From contig PCBO01000025.1 of NCBI GenBank assembly GCA_002730975.1, positions 7,980-45,461 on the forward strand: DNA of 37,482 bases. Reading direction: 5' to 3'. The notes beneath the pieces were generated by a model. The model was not told the origin of the DNA. It made no database searches and saw nothing but the letters and a program-made list of their open reading frames with translations. The position numbers and the translations under genes were made by a program. The DNA comes from Opitutia bacterium (GTDB taxonomy: Bacteria; Verrucomicrobiota; Verrucomicrobiia; Opitutales; Seribacteraceae). Shown here piece after piece: positions 1 through 8,016 of the stretch (position 1 is its first letter; the number at the start of each line of letters is the position of its first letter).

Positions 1-1927
1 CAAGGCCTTGCCCGAAATGCCATTGCCAGACGCGGTTGGCGATTGTTCGCCAAGTGAGTGGATGATCCTTGCGGACCAACCATTTGGCGAGAGCGGCTCT
101 TCTTGCTGATTCGTCGTGCTTCTCGGGAAGATCGAATTGCCATGCTTCCTCCTTGAATATGGGCAATGTGCCCGGATTAACTTCGTCTCCCGGTTGGGTG
201 ACGTCGCCTCGGTGCAGAAAACGAATGGGGCGGGGTTTGCCGTTGGTCGGCTTGAAGTTCCCTTGGGGTTTGAAGTGCGTTGCGACTGCATAGACCATAT
301 TACCCTTGGGGATTCCGGCGATCTTACCGTTCGTTTGCTTGATCGCATTTTCCAGTTCCGTCAGGCGTTTCATTCGCTCGGGAGTCTGGAGATTGGCCAT
401 CAGCGCGGCCTTTTCCTTGTTCAACTTGGCGATTGCCCGGGTGGATGCCTTGTCCGATCCTTGGGCCCAGATACCGTCGGTCAAGTTGGACCGTCTCCAG
501 CGATTTGGGGCCTCAATCGAGTCGATCGAGGAAACCTTGGCCTTGAGGGCTCGATTTTTGTCATTTCCGTCAAGGACCTCCAGTTCGGCCAAGGCGAATA
601 TGAAGTCGTTGGATCTGGGAGCCAATTTGGTTGCCTTCACTCTAATGTAGCGGGCGGAAGACTGAACCCCGTGCTCGATGGGAACCAATCCGGGATTGGC
701 AAAGTCTCGGCCTGATTCGTCCATCAATACTTGAGATCGCGAGAAATCGGCCCGGTTGGAGGCGATTATCTGGAACCGCACGGGAAATCCAAAACCTGCC
801 CCAATATTGTTGTGGTCGTCATGGCATGCATGCAGGATGATTTCCTTCATATCTACTCGTTCCCCAAGATCCACTTGCACCCATTTTACTTTGTCGGGGG
901 AATTCTCGACCTTGCTATGGTATCCGAACTCCGGTCGTTTAGTGGATAATTTAGTCTTGGATTGCAACCTCTTGATTTGCGAATCGAGCTTGGCTAGTGT
1001 TTCTCCGCCTTGCTCTTTGATCTCTTTGTCGATCTTGGTCTTCTCTCCCTTGTGTCGAACCAGCTCTTTCTCAAAGTCTGAGCGTTTTTTCTCCGTTGCA
1101 ACATCGTTTCCGTACTTGCGGTCCGCCTTGTCCACCGCGGCGAAGATCGACTGCAAGCTGTAGTAATGCTCCTGCCCGATGGGGTCTCCCTTGTGCTCAT
1201 GGCAGCGAGCGCACTGGATGGTTACGGCGCAAAAGGTGTTGAAGACATTGGAAACCATATCGTCACGGTCCAAGTTACGGGCCACCTTGCCGTCGATCTT
1301 GGATTCGGGAACCTCGGCGTGACCGATAAAGTCCCAAGGGCCCGCGGCCAGAAAACCGAGGCCGAGTATACCATCCGGTTCATCGGGAAAGAGGGCGTCT
1401 CCCGCCACTTGTTCCTGCACGAACCGGGCATAGGGCTTGTCTTCGTTGAAAGAGCGTATGACGTAGTCGCGGTAAGGCCAGGCGTTAGGCCTTAGCTTGT
1501 CTTTGTCGTAGCCGCAGGTGTCGGCGTACTTGGCCACATCGAGCCAGTGTCGGGCGAAACGTTCGCCGTAGCGAGGAGAGGCAAGCAGCCGGTCAACCAG
1601 TTCTTCATAGGCTTTGTCGGAATCTTTCCCGTAAGCTTTCATGAAATCTTCCGTTTCCTGCGGAGTCGGTGGCAGACCGGTTAGGTCATGGGTTACCCGT
1701 CGAACAAGGGCGAGGGGGGACGCTTCTTGCGAAGGCCGCAGGTCGTTTGCTTTCATCTTAGCCAGAATAAAACGGTCGACTTCGTTGCGCGTCCATGAAT
1801 TTTCGAGAGGAAGCTTGAGCTCGACTAGCGGCTTTCGGGACCACCAATTTTCTGTTTCCGCCGACAGGCTGAGCTGAATGAAAGCAAGTGCCGCGGTGAA
1901 TGCGGCTTTGGCGCGAAGAGCTTTCAT
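1..1927 (-). CDS. DUF1549/DUF1553 exported protein with internal discoidin-like domain (partial, C-terminus beyond left edge)
   Basis: I translated about 642 codons from an ATG at 1927 to the left edge without a stop; the C-terminus is missing. A signal peptide covers residues 1-23. The DUF1549 region (about 27-260) carries the family motif CARCHEHKGDP at 239-249, with a CxxCH element that could bind heme c. A charged, helical stretch lies at about 280-325. Residues about 340-450 look like an F5/8 type C (discoidin) carbohydrate-binding module (WVQVDLGE near its start, ARYIRVKAT near its end). The DUF1553 part begins near 560 and is cut after NRVWQWHFGQGL. The usual N-terminal planctomycete cytochrome domain is absent. 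The start overlaps the stop of the upstream esterase gene by 4 bases (ATGA), so this is the last visible gene of the sulfatase operon. The biochemical role of the family is not settled; a periplasmic role in glycan breakdown is inferred from context. Confidence 0.88.
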   Translation of the reverse strand, partial: MKALRAKAAFTAALAFIQLSLSAETENWWSRKPLVELKLPLENSWTRNEVDRFILAKMKANDLRPSQEASPLALVRRVTHDLTGLPPTPQETEDFMKAYGKDSDKAYEELVDRLLASPRYGERFARHWLDVAKYADTCGYDKDKLRPNAWPYRDYVIRSFNEDKPYARFVQEQVAGDALFPDEPDGILGLGFLAAGPWDFIGHAEVPESKIDGKVARNLDRDDMVSNVFNTFCAVTIQCARCHEHKGDPIGQEHYYSLQSIFAAVDKADRKYGNDVATEKKRSDFEKELVRHKGEKTKIDKEIKEQGGETLAKLDSQIKRLQSKTKLSTKRPEFGYHSKVENSPDKVKWVQVDLGERVDMKEIILHACHDDHNNIGAGFGFPVRFQIIASNRADFSRSQVLMDESGRDFANPGLVPIEHGVQSSARYIRVKATKLAPRSNDFIFALAELEVLDGNDKNRALKAKVSSIDSIEAPNRWRRSNLTDGIWAQGSDKASTRAIAKLNKEKAALMANLQTPERMKRLTELENAIKQTNGKIAGIPKGNMVYAVATHFKPQGNFKPTNGKPRPIRFLHRGDVTQPGDEVNPGTLPIFKEEAWQFDLPEKHDESARRAALAKWLVRKDHPLTWRTIANRVWQWHFGQGL

Positions 1928-2925
1928 TTCTCAAGCAACTTTACCATGGCCTGCCCCATGCCTTCGCCGATGAGATAAAAGGTTTCGGCGTTGCCGTTCC
2001 AGTGATACCCTTGTCGTGAAGGAGATACTTCGGCTGGGCGAAAGAAGTCGCGGGTCTCCACGCTGGCGACCGTACCCTTGAATTCCTTGCGTTTCGCCAC
2101 TGCGTGTTGGGCGGCGATGATGCCGAGGCGGCGATCTACCTTCTGATTGCGTCCGCCGAAGCCGCTTACCCCGATAGCCATGGGCAGGTTGGGCGCGTTC
2201 CACTCCTTGCGAAGATCCTTGATGATATTGCTCAGGTTTTCCTCATATGCATTGACGTTGTCCATGCTGCCTCCGTCGTTCCAGCCTTGGTGCCACCCGA
2301 ATCCGACCAACTCGTACCCTTTGCCGTCATAGGCGGGGTAGTACTTTTTGATGTCCTTGAGCGTTTCGTTCACCAACCGAATCATCTCCCGATAGTAGAA
2401 TCCAACTTGGGCCTCGACGTCTTTCATGGTGGCATCCGGTTCTCGTTTCTTTTTACCTGCCAGCATCCGTTCCATCAAGGTTTTCGGTGGCATGCCCCCT
2501 GAAGGAGAGCGGAAATCAACCATCACGTTTTTGCCTCCCCAGCATGTCTTGATGAGTAACACTGGTTCCTCAATGGCGTCACCTACAATCGTGCCGAACC
2601 CCAACTCTGGACCTATGCTTGTGTTGCGGAAACCAAATCCGGGACGCAAGCCGTCCTGGCGGTCGTCGTAGCGGATCCAGACGTCCTGTCGGGTGATCCA
2701 CTCGCCTTTTTTGTTCACCAAGTGGGCGTACTTCTTGGCCGTCTTCTCATTTTTGACCAGATGGGCCAAGGTGCCTTGACCTCCGTTACGGCTGTTCTCC
2801 TTCATTTCCACCTGCCCGGCTCCTTGCATGTTGGACTGTCCGGCAAGCACGAACACCTTGAGTTTCGCATGAGCGATGGAGGTCGCGAACAGAGAGCACA
2901 AGAGAGGGATGGAGAATCGGGTCAT
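1924..2925 (-). CDS. Sialate O-acetylesterase family protein (SASA domain)
   Basis: This 333-residue exported esterase has a signal peptide (MTRFSIPLLCSLFATSIAHA, cut after residue 20). The SGNH-type motif GQSNM holds the likely nucleophile Ser31, the WHQGWND block lies at 211-217, and His308 in GYHWNG is the likely catalytic histidine. Proteins of this family remove O-acetyl groups from sialic acids or other acetylated sugars; the substrate here is unknown. The reading frame is open upstream to 2961, but I chose the ATG at 2925 because it begins the signal peptide and lies 7 bases after the stop of the preceding gene. Its own stop overlaps the next start by 4 bases. With a sulfatase upstream, it probably trims acetyl groups from a decorated glycan outside the cytoplasm. 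Confidence 0.88.
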   Translation of the reverse strand: MTRFSIPLLCSLFATSIAHAKLKVFVLAGQSNMQGAGQVEMKENSRNGGQGTLAHLVKNEKTAKKYAHLVNKKGEWITRQDVWIRYDDRQDGLRPGFGFRNTSIGPELGFGTIVGDAIEEPVLLIKTCWGGKNVMVDFRSPSGGMPPKTLMERMLAGKKKREPDATMKDVEAQVGFYYREMIRLVNETLKDIKKYYPAYDGKGYELVGFGWHQGWNDGGSMDNVNAYEENLSNIIKDLRKEWNAPNLPMAIGVSGFGGRNQKVDRRLGIIAAQHAVAKRKEFKGTVASVETRDFFRPAEVSPSRQGYHWNGNAETFYLIGEGMGQAMVKLLEK

Positions 2926-2932
2926 AATTTTC

Positions 2933-3979
2933 TTACGAATGAATTCCGAGCATGCGGTCAAGGGAATCGGCGGTTTGATGGATCAGAGCTTCCGGGTAAT
3001 GGGGATAAGGATGGAAGTACTCGAAAGTGAGGTAGCCGTCGTAACCGGTTTTCGCGAATGCCTCGATCACCGCGGGCCAGTTGGTGGTGCCGTCGAGTAG
3101 AGGGCGAAAGGATTCCAGAGAATGGTCGGTACCTTTCTTGGAGAATTCCTTGAGGTGGACGTTTTGGATGCGTTTGCCGAGCTGGGGTATCCAGTGCTCG
3201 GGAAACTGGAACAGCATAATGTTGCCGGTATCGAAATGAACGTTCACGTACTCGCTGCCGAAAGGATCGACAAAGTCGTTCATTTCCTCGGGTGAGAGCA
3301 GGAAGCCGTTGAAGAAGATGTTCTCCATATTTAGCTTCACCTTCAGCTTTTCGGCGGTAGGGAGAAGTTTCCCGATGGCTTCGCGGGCCCGCTTGTCGCA
3401 AACGTCGTTGGGGGTGGGGTCATGGTCTTCCCGCCATGGCATGTGGACGGCACCGGGCACTACCAGCAGGTTCTCCACCCCGAGGTCGTGGGCGGCCTTG
3501 GTCATGAGCCCTGCCAACTCAAAGCCCCGCTTTCTTTCTTTCGGTTCGTTGCTGGTCAACGGGTAGGGCCAGAAGAGGAAGGAGCAGAGTCCGCTTATGG
3601 CGATGCCGATTTCATCGGCCATCTTGCGTATGGCATGATACTCTTTGGTGCCGCTCTTCGGAGAGAGGTCGTTGTCCAAGTCGTAGTTCAATTCGATCCC
3701 GTCGAACCCCGCGTCCTTGGCCAGTTGCATGCATTCCCGCAGGTTCATTCGCTCCGGGTAGGGGAAGGCCCACTGGTTGATGGACTTCTTCATCTTGTAG
3801 CGTTTCAGTGAACTGCGTCGCTCGTCCGCCTTCCCGGGTGCGGCGGTAGCGGTGCTTGTACTGGTTGCCGTTGCCATGGCCCCAACCGCCGCCGTGGCCG
3901 CCCACTTAAAGGTGGAGCGCCGAGACATGCCGTTGGCCGGTGTTCCCCATGGGGCAGTCAGCTTTGGTGAATCAGTCAT
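2933..3979 (-). CDS. Tat-exported sugar phosphate isomerase/epimerase-like TIM-barrel protein
   Basis: The 348-residue product has a twin-arginine signal (SRRSTFKW at 19-26, then an Ala/Thr-rich stretch to about 47) and an AP-endonuclease-family-2 / xylose-isomerase-like barrel from about residue 63. The first barrel strand is MKKSINQWAFPYP and the first metal-ligand glutamate is in GIEL (Glu96). Other likely metal or substrate positions are in NMENIFF, HFDTGN, HLKEF and TFEYFHP. The family includes hydroxypyruvate isomerase and sugar 2- or 3-epimerases. PVC genomes carry many exported versions, often beside glycan genes, and their reactions are mostly unknown. The gene sits 27 bases after the sulfatase and 7 bases before the esterase start, so it is almost certainly cotranscribed. 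An in-frame ATG at 3928 (MSRRSTFKW) is an alternative start that keeps the Tat motif. Confidence 0.88.
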   Translation of the reverse strand: MTDSPKLTAPWGTPANGMSRRSTFKWAATAAVGAMATATSTSTATAAPGKADERRSSLKRYKMKKSINQWAFPYPERMNLRECMQLAKDAGFDGIELNYDLDNDLSPKSGTKEYHAIRKMADEIGIAISGLCSFLFWPYPLTSNEPKERKRGFELAGLMTKAAHDLGVENLLVVPGAVHMPWREDHDPTPNDVCDKRAREAIGKLLPTAEKLKVKLNMENIFFNGFLLSPEEMNDFVDPFGSEYVNVHFDTGNIMLFQFPEHWIPQLGKRIQNVHLKEFSKKGTDHSLESFRPLLDGTTNWPAVIEAFAKTGYDGYLTFEYFHPYPHYPEALIHQTADSLDRMLGIHS

Positions 3980-4006
3980 GCCTGATAAATTTCCTTTTCG
4001 TTGGTT

Positions 4007-5506
4007 TTAAAGCTTCGGGGGGTGCCAATCGGGAATACCACCTTCCTCCAATTGCTTGGCATGTAGAACATGATAGGGGCGGGTAGGTGACATCGGAACG
4101 TCCTCGTTGACCATTAGCGGCCGGGTTTCCTGCCAAAACTTCTCATAAGCAGCTCGCATGGACTTGACCACCTCGGGATGCTTTTCCGCTATGTCAGTGG
4201 TCTGGTTCGGATCCTTCTTCATATCGTAAAGACTGTTCCCCACTAGGCGGTAACGAGCGTTGCGCACCGCGAAACCTTTCCACATGTGGTCCGTCGGTTC
4301 AGAACCGGTCCTCCACCGGGCAACCTGCGTGAAAAGATGGCGGTCCTTCCACTTGGCCTTGGAATTCTTGAGAAGAGGAACGAGGCTTCGACCTTCGACT
4401 TGGCCCTTTGGTAATTGCTCTATTCCCGCAATATCCGCAAGTGTCGGCAAAAGGTCAATGTGAGCGGATATTCTTTGCACGGCCTTGCCCGATGGGAATT
4501 TGCCCGGCCAGCGAACGAAGAACGGGACACGGACTCCGCCTTCGTAGGGCGAGCCTTTGGAGCCCCTCATACCTGCGTTGAATCCTTCCATGGGCTTTCC
4601 GTTTTCGGAAGTGCCCAATTTGGTGCCTTCCCGCACCATGCTACCAACCGAACCATTGTCCGACATAAAGATGAGGATGGTGTCTTTGCTTAGATCCCAT
4701 TCGTCAAGTTTGCTCATGAGACGACCCATGTTTTCGTCGATATTCTCGATCATGCCGTAGAAACCGGCGGTCTTCCCCTCAAACCCGAGGTCCGTGAAGC
4801 GCTTGGTGTTTTTCGGCGGGGCGATGAAAGGGCCGTGCGGGGCGTTGGTCGTAATATAGGCAAAGAACGGTTTACCCTCATCCTTTACCTTTTTAATCCA
4901 ACCCATCCCGGCGGTGAAAAACAAGTCAGTGCAATAACCCTCGGTCTTTACGAAGGAGCCGTTGTGGCGGATGGTTGGATTGAAGTACTTGTTTCCGGGA
5001 GCATCGGCGCAAGAGCATTTATAAGCCTGGCCAATTCCTCCCGCCCCGTGAATGAAAGCCTCGTCAAAACCGCGCTTGTGAGGCTGATAGGGTTCCTCGT
5101 CTCCCAAATGCCACTTTCCGAAAATCCCCGAAACATAACCCGCCTTGGACAGAACCTGAGGAAGGGTCACCGTGCTCAAGGCCATCCGCTCACGCTCCAG
5201 AATGGTATGAGTGATCCCGTTTTTCATCGGATGACGACCCGACATGAGAGCGGCTCGTGTCGGAGAGCAAGTTGGGCTAACCAAGAAGCGATCAAACCGG
5301 GTACTTTGACCGTGCAAGGCATCAAGACTTGGAGTCTTGATCCAAGGATGCCCATGCTTGCCAACCGGTCCGTAACCTTGGTCGTCGGTGATGACGAGGA
5401 TGACATTGGGCTGTTTGCCAAAGGCGGGCTCTGTCGCGTGAATAGAATTCAGGGCAACAGTCGAGGCAACGGCGATGAACACAGAATTTATGAAATTACG
5501 GGACAC
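4007..5506 (-). CDS. Type I sulfatase (alkaline-phosphatase superfamily), exported
   Basis: This 499-residue sulfatase has the core signature CSPTRAALMSGR. Cys80 would become formylglycine and Arg84 is the partner arginine. Calcium ligands are expected at Asp41-Asp42 (VITDDQGYG) and in SDNGS near the middle of the protein. The C-terminal subdomain includes the KDPNQTTDIAEKHPE stretch typical of exo-acting carbohydrate or aryl sulfatases. The open frame begins at a TTG at 5524, but no ATG is available. I prefer the GTG at 5506, which follows AAAGGA at a plausible distance and begins a normal signal peptide ending at SIHA (residue 24). It is the first gene of a four-gene minus-strand operon. 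The substrate is not predictable by eye; a sulfated polysaccharide is likely. Maturation needs a formylglycine-generating enzyme encoded elsewhere. Confidence 0.92.
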   Translation of the reverse strand: MSRNFINSVFIAVASTVALNSIHATEPAFGKQPNVILVITDDQGYGPVGKHGHPWIKTPSLDALHGQSTRFDRFLVSPTCSPTRAALMSGRHPMKNGITHTILERERMALSTVTLPQVLSKAGYVSGIFGKWHLGDEEPYQPHKRGFDEAFIHGAGGIGQAYKCSCADAPGNKYFNPTIRHNGSFVKTEGYCTDLFFTAGMGWIKKVKDEGKPFFAYITTNAPHGPFIAPPKNTKRFTDLGFEGKTAGFYGMIENIDENMGRLMSKLDEWDLSKDTILIFMSDNGSVGSMVREGTKLGTSENGKPMEGFNAGMRGSKGSPYEGGVRVPFFVRWPGKFPSGKAVQRISAHIDLLPTLADIAGIEQLPKGQVEGRSLVPLLKNSKAKWKDRHLFTQVARWRTGSEPTDHMWKGFAVRNARYRLVGNSLYDMKKDPNQTTDIAEKHPEVVKSMRAAYEKFWQETRPLMVNEDVPMSPTRPYHVLHAKQLEEGGIPDWHPPKL

Positions 5507-5623
5507 GGTAGGATTTCCTTTCAATGGATTTACAGAATTTTGAAATGAGGATTAAGAAAATGAAATCTCATAGTGGCCTCAGGTACAATCAAAGAAAAAC
5601 CTTTATAATCATTTGACCTGCTC

Positions 5624-5655
5624 AAGGAGAGATAGTACGCTTATGTACTATCGGA
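5624..5655 (+). promoter_or_regulatory. Ribosome binding site followed by an 8-bp hairpin just before the SHD1 gene start
   Basis: AAGGAGA (5624-5630) is a good Shine-Dalgarno sequence but lies 25 bases from the ATG at 5656. Between them is a perfect inverted repeat, GATAGTAC (5631-5638) and GTACTATC (5645-5652), with a 6-base loop. If the hairpin forms, only three bases (GGA) separate its foot from the start codon, so the ribosome binding site is brought next to it. A TATAAT at 5604-5609 could be the -10 element of the plus-strand promoter, but no convincing -35 is seen. The repeat could instead be a protein-binding operator. Confidence 0.55.
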
Positions 5656-6444
5656 ATGAGATATCTCTTCTCAGTTTTCCTTCTGGCCGCATTCGCCTCC
5701 CCTTTGTTCGGGCGGGTCTTTACAAGTGCGGACGGCGTGCGAAAGATTGATGCCTCCGTCATTTCTTACGATGAGGAATCCGAAATAGTAAAGATTCGTC
5801 GCAAGGATGGTCGTATATTTGAAAGTGCAATCTCACTTTTTAGTGCTGTCGACCAAACCTATGTGTTGCGTTGGCAAACTGGTTCCAAGGAAAGCTATTT
5901 TATTTATGGCAAGCAATATCCCGGTCATTTGCAGTTACTTATAAAAATGTTGAACGCCGGAGGGATTGGGTACGGGCAGAACATATTGTATGGTCCCGGC
6001 TATCGCCCGGTCGTCATTGGAAATGGCCCAACCCCGTTTTTATCTTGGGTGAATGGCTATGATCGATTGGCGGGCAGGTATAATCGATTCAGTACCACGG
6101 GTGTGACCTTTGATTTGGTAAAGGACAACTGGCAGGCTCGCATTGCCTTTCGTTCGGGCTCTACGATTACAACCGGCGTGGGTGGTCCGATGGTAATGGG
6201 AGGAAATTTCATTGGGCTTCCGAGCGTATCCGGTCCAATCCTTTATCAACAACCTAGCCAAATTGTATTTACCAATGGTATTCCGGCGAACACCTCTGTT
6301 GTTATTTTGCCTAGAGGCCCTTCCCCAGTTTACGTGAATCCGTTTGCAGGAGGTGTTTCATTAAACGGCATCAACGGTGGGTTCATTGGAACCTCCTCAG
6401 GATTTTCGCGTAGAAGCGGGGTCAATATCCGTATTTCCCGCTAA
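5656..6444 (+). CDS. Exported SHD1-domain protein with glycine-rich C-terminus
   Basis: The 262-residue product has a signal peptide (MRYLFSVFLLAAFASPLFG, cut near residue 19). Residues about 20-75 resemble the SLA1 homology domain 1 fold widespread in Verrucomicrobiota and Planctomycetes: RVFTSADGVRKIDASVISYD, then KIRRKDGR and a closing DQTYVLRWQ. The middle has no recognised family. The C-terminal 90 residues are rich in Gly, Pro, Ser, Asn and Val, suggesting an extended or surface-exposed tail. SHD1 domains bind peptides in yeast Sla1, but the bacterial role is unknown. The gene is alone on its strand, divergent from the sulfatase operon and convergent with the PmoA-like gene. Confidence 0.75.
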   Translation: MRYLFSVFLLAAFASPLFGRVFTSADGVRKIDASVISYDEESEIVKIRRKDGRIFESAISLFSAVDQTYVLRWQTGSKESYFIYGKQYPGHLQLLIKMLNAGGIGYGQNILYGPGYRPVVIGNGPTPFLSWVNGYDRLAGRYNRFSTTGVTFDLVKDNWQARIAFRSGSTITTGVGGPMVMGGNFIGLPSVSGPILYQQPSQIVFTNGIPANTSVVILPRGPSPVYVNPFAGGVSLNGINGGFIGTSSGFSRRSGVNIRISR

Positions 6445-6479
6445 ATCAGATTTTTGCCTTACGGGCATAGTCTCCCGTT

Positions 6480-7421
6480 CTATTTCGCCCAATCTTCGTA
6501 CCTTTTTGCAATGCCTGCGGTTTTGGCGTCATTTGCATGGAAGAGAAAACGATAGCGGAAGGTTACGGACTCACCGTTCTTCACTTTCATATCCCCCGTC
6601 CCCTTTGGTTTTCTTTCGAAGTTGTGGATACCAAAAGGATTGGCGGCAACTAAGCCGTAGTCGCGGGCGTGCCACCAAGTCGGGTGTCTGGGATTGGTGG
6701 GATGACCGAAGATAGAGAAGCCAACCACTTTCTTTTTCTGTGGGGCCCAGTAGGATACCCAAGCGGCACGTTTCCCCCAAAGCGCCTTGTCGGTATCGCC
6801 GGCGCTGTTGAGCGCTTTGCCTTTGGCGACCGATCCTTTTAGGCGAAGAACCGGGTTGGACCTGATTCCCATTGAGCCTTCCTTGGTATCGCCGAAAGTG
6901 ACGTCGCCGGAATCGGCGAGAATCTTTACCGTTACGTCGATTGCCCTGTCGTCGCCTTCACCGTGAAAAGCGAGTTCGCGCTCGTCACGGCACACAACCT
7001 TCCCCTTTGAATCAACCCACTTGTTTCTAGTGGCGATGACGTTGCCTTTGAGTTTGAGGAATTTTTCATGGATGATTTCCCCCGTATCTTTCCCGATATG
7101 CCAAAAGCTAATGCCGTTTACTTCCCCGTGAGTATACCAAAGCGAAGCGTGGTGGGGGTGATCCTTGGCTTCGCCTTCACCGGCTTCTTCAAGCGGGTAT
7201 CGCCTGGTCATGGGAATGTCGTTTGGTCCTATCACCGGATACAAGATCGGCTTTGCTCGCTTCTCGTCATTGTAGACGTATTTGGTGAAGAGTTTGCCGG
7301 CTACTTTAACAGCAACTGAGACATCGTCTTTATTGAGGGTAACCTCGGCAGTATTTTTTTCAGCAAAGGCAAAGCTAGCTGAGGCGATTGTGAAAAGTGA
7401 AAAGAGGAGCATTTTGTACAT
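6480..7421 (-). CDS. PmoA-family (DUF6807) exported protein
   Basis: This 313-residue protein has a signal peptide (MYKMLLFSLFTIASASFAFA) and the DUF6807 / 'methane oxygenase PmoA' family block DHPHHASLWYTHGEVNGISF at about 87-106. It ends with FRYRFLFHANDA before the C-terminus. Despite the family name, these proteins are not methane monooxygenase subunits. In PVC and Bacteroidetes genomes they accompany sugar oxidoreductases and DUF1080 proteins, and a beta-sandwich fold is expected. A DUF1080 gene lies upstream on the same strand with one small gene between. Either ATG (residue 1 or 4) could start translation. The function remains unknown. Confidence 0.85.
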   Translation of the reverse strand: MYKMLLFSLFTIASASFAFAEKNTAEVTLNKDDVSVAVKVAGKLFTKYVYNDEKRAKPILYPVIGPNDIPMTRRYPLEEAGEGEAKDHPHHASLWYTHGEVNGISFWHIGKDTGEIIHEKFLKLKGNVIATRNKWVDSKGKVVCRDERELAFHGEGDDRAIDVTVKILADSGDVTFGDTKEGSMGIRSNPVLRLKGSVAKGKALNSAGDTDKALWGKRAAWVSYWAPQKKKVVGFSIFGHPTNPRHPTWWHARDYGLVAANPFGIHNFERKPKGTGDMKVKNGESVTFRYRFLFHANDAKTAGIAKRYEDWAK

Positions 7422-7484
7422 GATATCTTTTTGCTTGGTATTGAGGATTCGATTGAAAGCTATTTTGTTTTCGTGAGAGTCACC

Positions 7485-7871
7485 TTAATCGTCAATCTTC
7501 GTCTGCTCCCCTTCGGCAATCATTCTCAAGAGAGATTCGCTTATATGTTCGCGAATCTTCCTTGGAAGGTTGTCGGCCCGATCTTCAAAACTTTTCAAAC
7601 GTGATGACGGCAAATAATGGTTTTGTGAGCCTAAAACTTGTTTTTGAATTCTGCCCGGCTTGAGCTCTCCTTCGGAAACATTAAGGTATTTCCCCAGTTT
7701 GCCCCTAGTATGTCGAACTGCATATTCATCAAGCAAGAGATCAAAGACCAATTCGAATGCAAAGATTTCGTCGTTTTCGTCGAACCAAACAGTGAGCGAC
7801 ATGTCTCCATCGGCATAGCTACAGCGATCTCTTTCCGCCACTAGAGAGTTGTTCGGCAAGGGTTTCAGCAT
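7485..7871 (-). CDS. Hypothetical protein, 128 residues
   Basis: I do not recognise this protein. It has no signal peptide or membrane segment and is acidic and soluble. Residues 20-55 are hydrophobic/acidic (DGDMSLTVWFDENDEIFAFE), resembling beta-strand then helix. The C-terminal half is charged and helical (LPRKIREHISESLLRMIAEGE). The start is an ATG with no evident Shine-Dalgarno sequence. It lies between the DUF1080 and PmoA-like genes on the same strand, with 63 bases to the latter start, but need not share their role since it appears cytoplasmic. Confidence 0.6.
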   Translation of the reverse strand: MLKPLPNNSLVAERDRCSYADGDMSLTVWFDENDEIFAFELVFDLLLDEYAVRHTRGKLGKYLNVSEGELKPGRIQKQVLGSQNHYLPSSRLKSFEDRADNLPRKIREHISESLLRMIAEGEQTKIDD

Positions 7872-8016
7872 CGCAATCTACTGAAAACACTTTCGTGCCA
7901 TCGTTCAAGATATGTTTAGCAACTCAAAGAACTTTAGGACATATCATTTGTTAGCACCACCAAAGGCACCTATGGCGGCAATGGAATAACTTCGCTTGGA
8001 CTCGAGATGCGAAACT

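Noticed and set aside
116-1495. Open frames on the plus strand at the left end
   Set aside because: They are antisense to the continuous DUF1549/DUF1553 frame, whose protein has clear family motifs.
6461-6478. ACGGG-N8-CCCGT hairpin between convergent genes as a terminator
   Set aside because: The stem is only 5 bp with a long loop and no T-tract.
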